Source: Tetrapyrgos nigripes (lineage: Eukaryota; Basidiomycota; Agaricomycetes; Agaricales; Campanellaceae). Taken from it: DNA of 64,000 nucleotides. A program made the position numbers and the translations under genes. The stretch is taken from contig JAACJM010000146.1 in assembly GCA_013368315.1 (NCBI GenBank), forward strand, positions 62,001-126,000, in the 5' to 3' direction. The notes under the pieces are model-generated. The model ran no database searches and was not told the origin of the DNA. It saw nothing but the letters and a program-made list of their open reading frames with translations. The stretch's first letter is position 1; every line of letters begins with the position of its first letter. Below are positions 30,513 through 42,016 of the stretch, one piece after another.

Positions 30513-33508
30513 CTATGTAAAATAACAAACCTCTTCTATGTACACCTCATCGGAAGGAATCTCTATTGCACCGTCATCGGGTATTTCATCCTCTTCAGCG
30601 TCTGCGAGAGCCTCCATGAGTATTGCCTCCTCATTGATCTGAGCACAAGTGACTCGAGCTCGCTTTGGGAGTCCTGCAAATAAGGTTTCAAGCGAAAATA
30701 ATGGAGGTTTCCGCACTCGTGGGAGAGATTCAAAGACTGCCTGGAGGCGCGGAAGCCTGCTGTAGTCATCTGCAGGAAGGTCATGGTCAACGACTTCCTC
30801 GTTGGCTTCATCAGACTCGGCTCGGCGTGCCTCACTATCCACTTGGCCATTTCTGTACGCCAGCCAGCAGCAGTGGAAATGAGTGCCCTTCCTCGCTCAG
30901 TTTCATCCTCGTCATTCATATCCTCCAGAAGATCTCTATAACGAGGTACACTCAGAAGTTTGTTGATTGACTCCTGTTTGTGGTTCTGTCATTTTCCACG
31001 AGGCTTGATCAGGCCTTGTTCCTGATTGCTCATTCGTATATCAGCGCCAACCTGTTAGTTAAAGTTGACATGAATGGAATACTTATTCGCAAAATCATCA
31101 AAAAAAATAACTCACCATGTGCAGCTTTTGTAACTTCTTGAGACCCAAACAGTTTCGTCGAGGGGATTGTCTGAATTTGGTGTCCGAAAAGAGATGCTCA
31201 CATCCCGCCGAGTTCACAACGATTTTGAAGATCTTAATGGCAAAAAATGCAAGCTCTCGAATTTCGGCAGTACCGCTCAATCCTTTCCATGCCGCAATAG
31301 GATCTTGACCCTATGAATTGGTTAAAATGGGAAATTGAACAGATTAAACACGTACCATTGTACCCTCGAAATCCTCCCTTGCTGACTGAAAGTCCTTGAA
31401 AGGTCCGGTCGTTGCAAGATATTGAAACATTGCACTGGAGACCAACTTCTCTTTGATCTTTCAATCCTCCGCTGTATCAGTGTTATCTGGACGAAGGTTG
31501 ATACGGCGATAAAGCTGAATATACCAAAAATAGAATTGTATCAGTAAGTTTTTGTACTCGGGACAGTAGTCGACGTACCCAGACAATCATATTTGTGACA
31601 TTAAAATGGTTCAATCCAGCACGAGGTCCGAAAGCAGACAACCCTTCAAAAGGATTAAGAATAAGGGCTGCGAGAAAGACTGGCTGATCACAATCTTTCC
31701 ATCACTTCTCAATCCTTTCCACCATAGTAACCGACAACTCGGGTTCAGGATGATCAACGAAATGAAGATAGATACCGGCAATAGTAAGAAGAACTTGATC
31801 AGGACGAGTGGAGTCCTTCTGATTGATGTTCGTCCCATAACAAATGGGTTCAATATCACCGATGACTGTCTCTAATCCTGCCCAAAATGAGTACAGTCGA
31901 TTCCGGCCATCAGCAATTAAATCGCATGCACGGTTAGCCTCAGCTTCCAACCTATCTTTCTCAGTAGACTTGGCCGCCCCAACCTGTGCTGTAAGAATAG
32001 CATTACGAGACTGCATGACTGCGAGCTGTAGAGGTGCCTTCAGGTCCCGAAGGCGAAAAAATGCGATGTAATGTGTTGTCCACCGTGTAAGATTTGCAAT
32101 GAGATAGGAAAGAATGACGATACGTTGAATATTTTGATCCTTGGCGATCCATTCTTGAGCAGCATCAAAAATTTTACGGACTTTTCCATGGCTATTGATC
32201 CATCCGATCAGAAAAGTTGCCTCTTCAGCAATCAATGCACCAAACTCGTAAACTTTGAAATAGTTTCTGAGTTGGAGTTGAAACTAAATGTATCTAGTGA
32301 GCGAATAAAAAGTTAACTTCCTGAGCATTTACTTACCTGGTGAGCCCAACACGAAGGGAGGACAAGGTATGGACGCCTTTTCCCTAGGACCATGCGCCCC
32401 TTTTTACTACCACCATCAGCATCAGTGACGAGATAGATAACAGTACATTCAAATCTCCTCTCGATAGTGTCAACGAGTCTCTCAAATTCTGCGCACTGCG
32501 CTTCTCCATCTTTATTCATGGCTGTCACTTCGGAGAGCTCAACAGTGTAAGACTACAATTGAAGTGTGAGTCACGCAATTGCTTGAAATGTCAAGAGAGA
32601 AGTCACTGTGTAATTCACGTTCACGCAGACACCAGCGATCAATTCCTTCCGGATATTCTTCCATTGATCCGTCCTATAAGATTCTATCAGTGGATCAATC
32701 AATCAATCAGCTAGCTGGAAACACGCACGCAATTCCCAGGTCCTCTCCTTTCAAGAGATCCTCCAACTTCACTTCAACTTTTGCTGCTGCCTCATCCAAT
32801 AAGCTGTTGGCATGATATCCATAGCATCCTTCCTCAACAGCTTTATCAACTTCAACATCTCTGGGTCCTCAAACAGGCCTTCCTTTGACTTTGAAGAAAC
32901 AACTGCCCGAAGAGCTTGGGCTTTCACCACTTCAAGTTCGGCCTCAGTCTTACTGAAGGGCATGTCAAGGGCATTAAAGACTCGGAGTTTGGGTTGCTTG
33001 AGCTTTTTGTGTTCTGAGGAGGATGTATCTTGCGAGGGCTCCATATCATTTTTATCGAGCTCTGAAATCTTGCGCTTGGTTGCCGTTGTCTTTGGTTTTG
33101 ATGACGCGCTGTTATTCTCTGAGTCTCTCTGTCTCTGTGCCTCCTCTCTTGCTTCCTCTGATGCATAGGGGCATGGCTGGCATGTTTTAGAACGACGCTT
33201 CCCCAGTATATGTGTGATAAAAACAGTCTTTTCACCACGAAGTGCACCGGCCACGGTGCATGCTAGAAAAAGTCAGAACACTCTGCAATACACTCAAATT
33301 ATTTTCTTAACATACCATCTATGAATGCCTGCTCCCTTCTCTGATACTTCGTGGCCTCATCCTCATTCCTAATGCTCTCTTCCAACGTGTGAGCTCCCAA
33401 ATCCTGGTAATGCTTGACACATGCTTTGCACCATGTTTCGTGTTGGGTGGAGTTTTTGCGTTCTCCTTTGTGGAAAAAGGCCCAGAGAGGATTCGTGGAT
33501 ACAGACAT
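30513..33508 (-). pseudogene. hAT transposase with BED zinc finger, inactivated
   Basis: This enzyme would cut and move the element. The BED-type finger is in the first exons (WAFFHKGERKNSTQHETWC; TCQPCPYASEEA), from Met 33508. Further exons carry VELSEVTAMNKDGEAQ, FLIGWINSHGKVRKIFD, NLTRWTTHYIAFFRLRDLK, DQPVFLAALILNPFE, the dimerisation motif IKIFKIVVNSAGCEHLFSDT and an acidic tail near 30540. Exon borders are good, for example GTAAGT near 32336 and GTGAGT near 31115. In-frame TGA codons occur at 31702-31704, 31461-31463 and 30989-30991, the first before WKDCDQP where Arg is usual. Frameshifts lie near 32812 and 30842. Confidence 0.85.
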
Positions 33509-33720
33509 GTACTGTAGAAGACGACGGACGTGTAGAGACTATGCCGGTGACTCCAACGCCCAAACCTCTAGTGCAAAAAAATTGTATTTCTCATAGCATT
33601 TAGTTAACCGTACTGTAGAGGCCGTCGAGGGTCGCAATAGACATGTAGGGACGTCGTCGGCGACCTCAACGATCCTCTTGTGCAGGAAAAATTGTATTGC
33701 TCATCGTATTTAGTTAGCCG
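33505..33720. repeat. diverged tandem repeat inside the hAT end
   Basis: Two copies of about 110-125 bp share AGACATGTA, CTCTTGTGCA..AAAAATTGTAT and CATAGCATTTAGTTAACCG-type ends. It partly overlaps the first transposase exon. Confidence 0.6.
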
Positions 33721-33841
33721 AGCTTAAGCCTTAAACTACCGCCTTAAGCCTGAAATCCATCTTCCCAAATCCTTAACCCTGAAATTTAAGGGTATTAAGC
33801 CCTTAAACGACTTAAGGGTTAAACCCTGAAGTGGAACACTG

Positions 33842-34257
33842 CATGGACGCACCTGCGTGGACGCAAAATTCTTGCGTCCGGGAAAGAAACGGGCCTACGT
33901 AACTTGCCATGCGAAGCAGAGGCACCTTTCCCCAGTATCATTAAAGCGCGGTAGCCGATGAGACTCGAGAGTCTTATGAGGGAAGGAAGTCGTCCAGATA
34001 ACAAGGAACCTCAAACTCAGATATAGATAGATGGATAGGTAGATGTATAGACAGAACTACATGGCGTGGTCCTAAACGAACATGCCGGGTGTAGACGTTA
34101 TATAGCCAGTGCTACAGCATACATGTATACATTTACAAAATGTTTTCATTACACCCCTATCCTTCTCTTGCAAATATCGGCTTTTATACCTAGACTGCGT
34201 TAAAGCCAAGTTAAAGCGTGCTAATTTCCAGGCCTGAAAATTCACTCACTCATAATT
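33842..34257. other. no gene recognised
   Basis: Begins with a few TGGACGCA monomers (33842-33880), then sequence with GATAGATGGATAGGTAGATG-type simple repeats near 34025. It holds the 3' flank of the gene at 34258. Confidence 0.4.
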
Positions 34258-35664
34258 TCAAGAAAAATCAAACCCTCCACCATCACCACCGTCACCGCCG
34301 GTTGTAAAACCCCAACCCCCTTTGCCACCAGACCCTCCTATGCGATAGATGGTATAAAACACGGAATGACCATGATTTAGTGATAATCTACCTTGCAAGC
34401 CCGAATAGTTGTAAGATACTCCGTCTTTCGTGCTGACTTTGAATGCTCCGCCCGCTCCTCCTGCTCCTCCTGCGATTGCAGAGGATCCACCTTCGGCACC
34501 ATCACCAGCTTGAAATACCTCAGTTTTCCACGATGTCACAAGAGATTTCAAGTAGTGAATCACCTGTTAAATTTGTGACATTCATGACGGAGTTTCGGTT
34601 CATCTTCTACGATTGTCATATATTTGTGTGGATCGTGATAATGGTCGAATAAGTAAATGACAGCTCACCGTCGAGTCCGATGCCACAATTTGGTCAAGGA
34701 CCATGATATGCTTCGAGAGCGCTGATGCGTTGTCTGTGCTATTGAAAAACTGGCTTATCTTCCCTCGCTTAGAGGCAGCGCGGAGATCGTCAGTCAATGA
34801 TTTTACTTCCCTGGATGAACGGTGAACACTCGGCGGGGAGTAATGAAAGAGTCACTGGCAACACTTACAGCGCGATGCCCTCGATGATCGGGTGAAGTTT
34901 CGTCTCTTCTTCCTGATGTTCAGCGATATGAGAGAAGATTGGGGTCAGGCGATTAAATCGCTCCTTCAGCTTCTCCAGACCTTCTTCATTGTCTCGGGTT
35001 TGCTATTTTGGGGAGTAAGGACTCAGGAGAGATGAGAGTTCGGATGTGGATTTCTTACCTGGACATTGTTGAGGACATCGAGCAACGTAGCAAAGGCAGC
35101 ACCCAGTCCTGGAACTGGAGCGCTATCCGCAAGCTTTTGTAGGGTTTGAATGGTAAACTTGACCATGCTGAGCTGTGTCTCTCCGAAGTTTGTTCCTCGT
35201 GACTTTCGAATGGGAGCCTCGAGCTGTTTATCCGGATGTATACTGGCGTCCCGATCTTCTTGCAGTTCAGATGTCCGTATGGCTTCAGCATCTTCTCCCT
35301 CCTCTTGACCCCGAGATCCAAACACGTTTTCAAAATAGTCGGACTCCTGGACTTGAGAAGCCTCAAGTACGGGTTCGCGGTCCCCTTGAACTCGGGAAAC
35401 TCCAAGCACAGCCCCAGCATGCTCCCGCCCCTCCTGAACATGAGAAGCTCCAGGAACCATTTCCGCATGCCCTCTGCCTTCCTGAACTCGAGAAGGTCCA
35501 AACTCATTGCTGGCTCGCCCGCTATCCTGCAAATTGGATGTGCCTTGAATTGGAGAATTGTTGGCTGTGGGAAAAGAGAAGAACTTCGGGGCTGATGAAG
35601 TCATTCTCAGGCTCCTCCGTAAAAGGTTTGGCATTTTGGTGAAGTAAGAACGCAAGGAGCTCAC
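34258..35664 (-). CDS. MLKL/HeLo-type 4-helix-bundle protein with Gly-rich C-terminus
   Basis: Five exons on the minus strand keep phase: 35059-35664, 34869-35002, 34669-34810, 34392-34563 and 34258-34337, about 377 residues. Residues 1-30 are basic. Residues about 45-130 hold five diverged repeats of 14-17 residues (SRVQEGRGHAEMVPGA; SHVQEGREHAGAVLGV). Residues about 165-300 form a helical domain (LQKLADSAPVPGLGAAFATL; LKERFNRLTPIFSHIAEHQE; KHIMVLDQIVASDST) that resembles the N-terminal 4-helix bundles of agaricomycete NLR-like and MLKL-like proteins, which act in regulated cell death. The last 65 residues are very Gly-rich (GGSGGKGGWGFTTGGDGGDG). No nucleotide-binding or kinase domain follows. 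The last intron (54 bases) has no stop and keeps frame, so retention would add 18 residues. The domain call is from motif memory. Confidence 0.7.
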
Positions 35665-37116
35665 GGAGAGGAAACCAGATAGTCAAAGAGTGAGAGAGGT
35701 GGTACAACGGTCGTGACGGGGAAAGTCAAGGTTGAAAAGGCAAAATTTTCACGTAAACGCTTGTTACGAGGCCTCTTAAAGGCCGAGTTAATTAACTTAG
35801 GTCAGATTTATATTGCAGTCTCCACGACAACCGAATTGCGGTCTGGACCGGGTCTTCCAAGGACTAATGACGTCGACAACCACGACGTCATGTCTCATTT
35901 CTCCAATGTCCACCCTCCTCCGTCCCTCAAGCTTGCCTTCATCTCGAGTACAGATTCTCCAACGAAATCAGCTCATGTCCATGGTTTGCACATTCTTACA
36001 TTTTCGGCGATCACAGAGAGTTATGGCGGATGGTAAACGAACGTTGACAGGGAGCGGAATGGTATATATCTATATATATTATTATAGAACGCTACGGAAC
36101 CACGGAGAAAGACGGAGAAAGATGGAATGCAGGTGATCTCGATGTGTCACAAAGTGTCGGGTGGGGATCGAGCACAAGACCACATCCTCTCAAAATGCAG
36201 ATGAACGGGTTATCACCGAATTGTGAAGTATATCACGATGATCCTGTTCAGACAGCCAATACATCGCGCAGCAAGCTGACGACAAGTACTCGCTGTTTGA
36301 CGAAAGTTTGCGGGAAAGCGGTTACGAGAATTGTGCGGGTCACCCCTGCAGATCATGTGCGGGCCGGCGGGCCCATGCCTTGGATTAGCTGTATTTCTCA
36401 GTACACTACATCCAGAAAGTTGTACACAGCCAGGATAGCTTTTTAGGGCTTTATCTACATTATAATATTTTCTTGGCTTTTTAAACCCTCAGCCAAGTGC
36501 TCTATTTGAGTACCAGTGCTGCTAAATGACCAAATTTCGAGAATTTTTGATCAACATACTTATATACTGATAATTACCGAGGATCTGGTCATAGAAAAAA
36601 TTCAAGGGACATCTGTGCATTTTAAAAGCATATTCCGTCAATCTCCGAGGTACATATCTGCTTGTTAATGCAAGCCGAGTCGAGGCAAAGAGAGAACGGG
36701 GCTCTCAAGAGGCGTGGGAATTGGCATCGGGTAGCCCCGAATGACGTCGAGACGAGCTTTTCTCAACGTTGAAGGTACTAACGCATGTATATTGATCTTT
36801 CATTACTTATAAGCTATTTTCCTAAGTTTTAAATGCAGCATTGAGCACAGGTAGCAATAGAGAGCAACAGTTAGTTAGATGCGTCGGGTATTGGCTGTTC
36901 CACACCTGGCCCGCACCTGGCCCACACATAGTCCCAATGATGTCATATGTGCGGCCCGCCCCGATGGATCTGCGGGTCATTTCTCGACGTGCGTGCCACT
37001 TTCCAGGTCACACATGTACGAAATTTGAACTTGTAAGAGTAGGTACAGGCCTTCATACTTGTACTATTCATCTTCTCATATTCGCATATACATATCTATC
37101 ATTTAAGTATCTGTTT
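35665..37116. other. intergenic, no gene supported
   Basis: Upstream region of the 4-helix-bundle gene, then AT-rich sequence. Frames at 35713-36136, 36144-36446 and 36841-37131 (plus) have no motif or splice context. TATATATCTATATATATTAT at about 36064 is a simple AT repeat. Confidence 0.4.
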
Positions 37117-37539
37117 TCAAGCAGGGATTAGCCTGATCAAACTTGAAAAAGAATGTATTAATAGTGTCTGCTGACTACATTGTCTAAGAGACTCAGAAAG
37201 TGGATCAGACTGCTTAAATAGGGAATTTTCGTTGAGATATTCTTCAGTATGCATTTCTACATAGTGGAGGATAATTTGAACCAATATTTTGGTGGCACGC
37301 ACATACGCAGCCACTGACCCGCTGACCTGCAGGGGTGATCCGCACAATCCTACACACCGTGCGGGAAAGGTATAGAACATCATACGGAGATCTCCAATGA
37401 GATTCAAACTCCCCTCGGCTGAGACGGCAGCTCCACTCAGTTGGATTCTTAGCGGCGCAACTTGTGCGCCAGTCCCCGACTCCGTTGTAAGCCCAATTGA
37501 ACTCAGCAGCAGTTCATCAAGTTGAGGTTCGAAAATCAA
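37117..37539 (-). other. uncertain ORF, 140 codons
   Basis: A minus-strand frame from Met 37539 reads PLRIQLSGAAVSAEGSLNLI and FYTFPARCVGLCGSPLQVSG and ends RLIPA. It might be a remnant exon, but I recognise no family. Confidence 0.3.
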
Positions 37540-38399
37540 GTCATTCGGTCACGGTGTTAAACTGGGTCAGACGTATATGCAAGTTCCCTGGACCCTGACA
37601 GTACTAGTACTCACTACTAGCAGCGTAGCTCCAAAAACATTTCCACTCATGCACCATAAAGCAGCCCACGCAATTGACCAATTAACACTCCGCAGTATAG
37701 GACCATTACTCTCCATGTCTTCAAACTCAGGCCACCAATCTCATTCCTCCAAAAACTGCGGTCAATACAAATCAATGGGATCAAAAATTAGGATTTGTGA
37801 TGATTGTTGGTTACATCCGGAGTCGGAATGAATTGATCGGTTCTGACAGCACCCAGACTGAACCATTGAATATAAAACCTTTTCACCGAACAGATGACAA
37901 AACACTGGGGGCAAGCTCATGGGAAGCAGAGGTCTGGCTCCCGCACGGGAAGCGGACCAAGACTTTACCATCACACCAGCCGGTAATCAAACAAGTAGAT
38001 CCGAACTTAGGATACTCTTATGATACTCAAGATGTACTTAGATTCCAATAATAGAAACTAACCGATGCCTAGCAACGGATTTTGAGATCCAAGATAGTTT
38101 TCTTTCAAAGAATACAATGGTAAAAGAATACAAACACGAGATATATATGTATGTACAACAACAATGAAAGCAAGCGTCGACAGCTAAAACAGGAAAAACA
38201 AAGGAGCAACTTTAGGGAACTATCAAATGCGCGCAAGTCCTCTCGTCTCGACGAGAGGACTTCCCGCCACATTTCACTCAAACGAACGGAAAACATCGAT
38301 TCGAGATAATACCTTAGTTCCGACTAACAACCTTTGCGATGCCAACCGAAACTATCCCCTATGTCCTCCTGTGGCTTGGATCCCGGAATGTCACATGTG
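37540..38399. other. no gene recognised
   Basis: Short frames on both strands with no motif. An inverted CGTCTCGACGAG-type hairpin lies near 38241-38262. Confidence 0.35.
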
Positions 38400-38870
38400 A
38401 CCGTAACTCGTGACGTGACAGTAGCTCGTGACGTGTTAGTGACTTGTGATGTGATGCAATTAAATCAGCAAAGTTGCGAATAAAAATCTGATAAAATCCA
38501 GAAAAAATCCTGATTGCTGCAGGCTGACCCTCAAAGACAATGACATGATCGGTAAGGTAGGTGGCCATGATGAAATTGTGCTCGATAACAAATGCAGTCT
38601 TTTTTTGGCGTGAAGAATGGAATTGCATGTGAAGACAGTAGATCACCGTTTGATGACCTTGCTAGCTGTATTGGAATATGTATGATCGACATTCAGAATC
38701 ACGAAAGTACTTGAGGATCTCTTGCCAACTGGGAGGGTCCTGTAAACAATATTGATGTAGCTTTTCAGGAAAAGAGAAACAGGCAGCATACCTCGTAACG
38801 ACCGAGGCTTTAATTTTCCAGCCAGAATCCTGAGTGCGGTACTTTGTACAAGCCAGGAGAAATGATTAAT
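38400..38870 (-). pseudogene. ABCE1/RLI1 pseudogene fragment
   Basis: RLI1/ABCE1 is the iron-sulfur ABC ATPase that recycles ribosomes. On the minus strand: TALRILAGKLKP next to the Walker A region of the first ATPase domain, an apparent intron (GTATGCTGCC to TTTACAG, about 38702-38790), then DPPSWQEILKYFRDSE, and then a jump to a block from near the C-terminus, [20 protein letters not shown] followed by VIVFEGQP. Most of the protein between these blocks is missing, there is at least one frameshift (near LKP), and the end departs from the family. The kept intron shows it came from genomic DNA and not from a reverse-transcribed mRNA. Confidence 0.75.
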
Positions 38871-39460
38871 GAGGAAATCAGACCAATAGCCTTGGCGGTC
38901 TCCATAAGTTCTTGATTTTCAAAGGGTATAAAAGTGAAGAAAGGCTAAGGATGTGAACAAAGAAAGGCTAAGGTAAGTGGTTTGATTATCCTTTCAAAAA
39001 ATATACAGGAAGGGGACAAAAGTTGGGGAGAGAAAGGACATCCAAGTCGACACCATCCAGCTCGCAACCTAAGCCAACCTCCAAGTCGAGTTTATCCCGC
39101 TTGCAACCAAAACCAAACTCCAAGTCAACTTCATCCAGCTCGCTTGAGAGTCCCAAACTGAAGTGTATGGAATGCCTACAAACATGCCTAACCCACCTCC
39201 ACCACCTCCACCTTTGCAGAATAACACTCACACGCCTACTCGAGGTCGGAATCTGAACATGGGTATGTTGAAAGAAAATCATAGCAAAGACCAGTGATAC
39301 AATGGGCAGTTTGACCTTGATTCAAAAATTTGAAGGTATAATGGCGTGCTGTTGTTTATCAAACATAGGGCAGAAGTCAAAGGATTGACTGATTCCCTGA
39401 CTCATAAAAATCTCCGTACCCTAAGTGACAAGTTCAGTATTGTCCCTCTGTTCATTCCCA
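38871..39460. other. no gene supported
   Basis: A plus frame at 39023-39256 is Ser/Lys-rich with a repeated phrase (SSSQPKPTSKSSLS; LQPKPNSKSTSSS). It is probably a short direct repeat of about 36 bp (39045-39145) rather than a gene. Confidence 0.4.
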
Positions 39461-39757
39461 ATGTCATCTAAGAGAAAACCTCCGTCTATGCAGAACACTT
39501 CGTCATCGTCTAGACCAAATCGTTCATCGTCGACGGAGAATTCTGCAACATCCTCTAGGCCGAATCGTTCATCTACTATGCAGAATTCCGCGAACCGTTC
39601 ATTGTCTGGGCTGAGTCGTCCGTCGTCTACGCAGAATCATTCATTGACTGCGCAAAATCCTTCGTCCAGGCCTAACTCTGCGTCGTCTACGCAGAAACCC
39701 TCTTCCAAGCAACCTGCTCCCGAAACTAGGTTGAAGAAATCGAAAAAAGCGACCTGA
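39461..39757 (+). CDS. hypothetical Ser/Asn/Pro-rich protein
   Basis: Met 39461 has good context. The 98-codon frame reads MSSKRKPPSMQNTSSSSRPN and then repeats SSRPNRSS.TMQNSA-type units of 12-14 residues, ending in a basic tail (RLKKSKKAT). It is low-complexity and likely disordered. It could be the N-terminal exon of a gene continuing at 39790. Confidence 0.4.
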   Translation: MSSKRKPPSMQNTSSSSRPNRSSSTENSATSSRPNRSSTMQNSANRSLSGLSRPSSTQNHSLTAQNPSSRPNSASSTQKPSSKQPAPETRLKKSKKAT

Positions 39758-39789
39758 TCCGCATACCCTGAGATCAGGTGCCAGAAAAG

Positions 39790-40208
39790 GCTAGAGGTAC
39801 TATTGTGAGTTTCAAGTTTCTGCATTTAGAAGGTAAATACTCACATGAAGATACTAGCGCGCCTTTCAAGTGCATATATGCGTGGTGTGGGGGCTCGCCG
39901 ACAGAACATCTGCACCTGCATGACCAGCTCCTACTGTCAAGCAGAAGTTTGCCATCAGCACTCTCCAAGATTTCTCGACACTGGTGATGAACTTGGGCAA
40001 GTGCGATCCTGAAAAAGTCCACAGCAAATGCATTGAAAAAGCTTGCCTTAACTATTTCAACAACGGGGCAAGAGGTAACAGCCTTGCAAAAGATGTAGCC
40101 CTGGTAGACGAATCGAGCATCCGAACATTCTTTGTGCTGTTTGATTCCTATGGTTTCGAGGTTTGGTGCCCTGACTTGTCTGCTAGTGCCTCGGAGCTTG
40201 ATGCTTGA
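39790..40208 (+). CDS. hypothetical protein remnant, two frames
   Basis: Frame 1 (about 39781-39987) reads VSFKFLHLEGKYSHEDTSAP. Frame 2 (39984-40208) reads KVHSKCIEKACLNYFNNGAR and RTFFVLFDSYGFEVWCPDL. They may be joined by a small indel or an intron. The 3' end overlaps antisense to the tail of the Tnp2 transposase. No family recognised. Confidence 0.35.
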
Positions 40209-41866
40209 GAGCTGCTTGTTGAAACCTGAGACCGAGACCGAAATCGAGTAGGCATGAAGATCTCCTGGTCTCCGCTTTCCTGGCTCAACTCGTCCAAATC
40301 CATGTTCACTTCATGGTCAGTATACTCCTCATACTCCTCCTTTGGTTCATCATCATCAGTGTTGTAGTCATCGCTCTCGTTGCTTTTCTCCTTGGCTTTT
40401 TCCTTGCCCTTTCCCTTTCCTTTTCCTTTCCCCTTTCCCCTTTCCCTTCTCCTTCCTCCCAATACCCCATTGTTCCCGCAAATGATCTTGCAGAATTCCT
40501 TCAAGTGTATTGTGCATAAACCCAAGCATGATGTGCTTGACAGGATCAAAGTATTCAAGGTCATGGAGCGATGTTCAGCACACACCATTTTTTGATGCAA
40601 TTTCTTCCTGGTGCCCTATTCTCGTCTCTGCCAACCACTTGTCCACCTGCTGCCTTACTATCGCTCGATCCCGCAAAGGGTATTTATCCAAATCTAGGCA
40701 TTCGATGTCACCATGGAGACCCAAGCACCATGAGCAGTATAACCGAGTGCTATGCGACAGAAAGCTGGTTATCTTTCTCATTGCTTCCAGATCGGCAATG
40801 AGTGGAACCACCATGACACAGATGAATGTTCCTGTAGGATGGAGATGGGTCTGTATTGTGACACCATGCCAATGAGTGTTGAGCACCTCTATATGAAGAT
40901 GCAGGATATTGGATATAGTGTTTGTATCTGGAGCTTTAGGGCCAGGAGTGATTGCAAGAATGAAGGTGTTTTCAGGAAGATAGCAGAGTGCTGGGGGAAG
41001 GTTCATGCAACAGAGCAGGATAGCACCACAGGATACAATTTTACCAGCTATCTTATTTGTAAACGGGTTGAACCAATCAACGTATAGAGAGAATGTCAAA
41101 TTGCCTGGTTGCTCAGGAAAGTCGGGTTGCGAATGCCAAGCTCTACTTTGCCAGGTATCCCTCACATTTCCATCAGGAGAGGGTGGGACATTGTAGGACC
41201 TGTTGATCATCTCCTCCATCCCTGGACGTTTCAAGAAGAACTTGAGCCATGACCTGAAACACTGGGTGCTATACAAGCGCCTAGGGATGGCAATTTCTCC
41301 TCTTCCAGTTCTCCTTGTGGTTTTCAAAGGTGTTCCACAGGGATTCCTCTGATATACTCCTCGCTTCCAAAGACAATGATCAGGAAGGTTTGCCATGTGG
41401 GGATAGAGTGTGAAGCACTTGGGACAGCAGACAGTGCGAATGATTGTTGGTTCGATTTGTAGAGAGCTGTAAGTAGAACAAATGTCCTGAGGAGTGGAGA
41501 CCTGTATATTGATATCATAGCCACAAGTTTGTAGCGATACCGAAATGATGTGGAAGGCGGTTGCAAGAATGAAGGCAATGCCATTCAGAACCACATTGGT
41601 AGTGGTACGACTGGCACTGCCCTTGAGATGAAGCCAAGCTGCTAGGAGAGCTGTCAGATAGGTTATTATTGACAAGCTCTCGTCTGGAGAAGAGATGAGG
41701 ATTATGAGTAGTCAGTCAAATGCATCAGTAAGTAAAACCACACACTGCATTCCTCTTGCACAGTTCAGATCCTCCCTGCAGAATCCCATTGCACCTCTAT
41801 GATATCCTCATTCTCATCATCTGACTCATCTGCATCTGAGCCATTCACATTGGCTTCCTGTTGCAA
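40148..41866 (-). pseudogene. Tnp2 (CACTA/EnSpm-type) transposase, broken
   Basis: Minus strand. An acidic lead (DADESDDENEDIIEVQWDSA) near 41766-41866 ends at a stop. The main frame (41675-40575) has an N-terminal helical part, a Cys pair (VCCPKCFTLYP), QCFRSWLKFFLKRPGMEEMI, the core FSLYVDWFNPFTNKIAGKIV, LPPALCYLPENTFILAITPG, VVPLIADLEAMRKITSFLSH and a CSWC pair. All are typical of the Tnp2 transposase family. A frameshift near 40570 leads to FDPVKHIMLGFMHNTLEGIL in another frame, then a Lys/Gly-rich run and an acidic tail ending at 40148. The terminal repeats of the parent CACTA element were not found. Confidence 0.85.
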
Positions 41867-42008
41867 TGAACTCAATCAGTCGCAGTTTCGGTGGTCAGTC
41901 CTCGTGCTTCTGCCAACCCGTTGGCCAGGGAGGTGTTCTCTGTTGTTGTCGTACGTGAATCGTTCACACTTGGAGCAATTGCAAACCACTTTGTTGGATA
42001 TATAGTGT
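41867..42008. other. short gap without recognised gene
   Basis: Possible upstream remnants of the Tnp2 element before the hAT-like insertion. Confidence 0.3.
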
Positions 42009-42016
42009 GTAGGGCT

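Larger units (their letters stand above)
30393..33841 (-). mobile_element. hAT transposon, autonomous type but inactivated
   Basis: The ends CAGTGTTCTACTTTAAGG (30393) and the reverse complement of CAGTGTTCCACTTCAGGG (33841) form short imperfect terminal repeats typical of hAT. Subterminal zones at both sides are crowded with TTAAGG/CCTTAA motifs. The interior codes a spliced hAT transposase on the minus strand. No 8-bp target duplication is visible (TAGACTCG left, CATGGACG right), so the flanks have changed or recombined. Confidence 0.85.

Noticed and set aside
30385..33849. 8-bp target duplication for the hAT at 30393
   Set aside because: Flanking eight-mers TAGACTCG and CATGGACG do not match.
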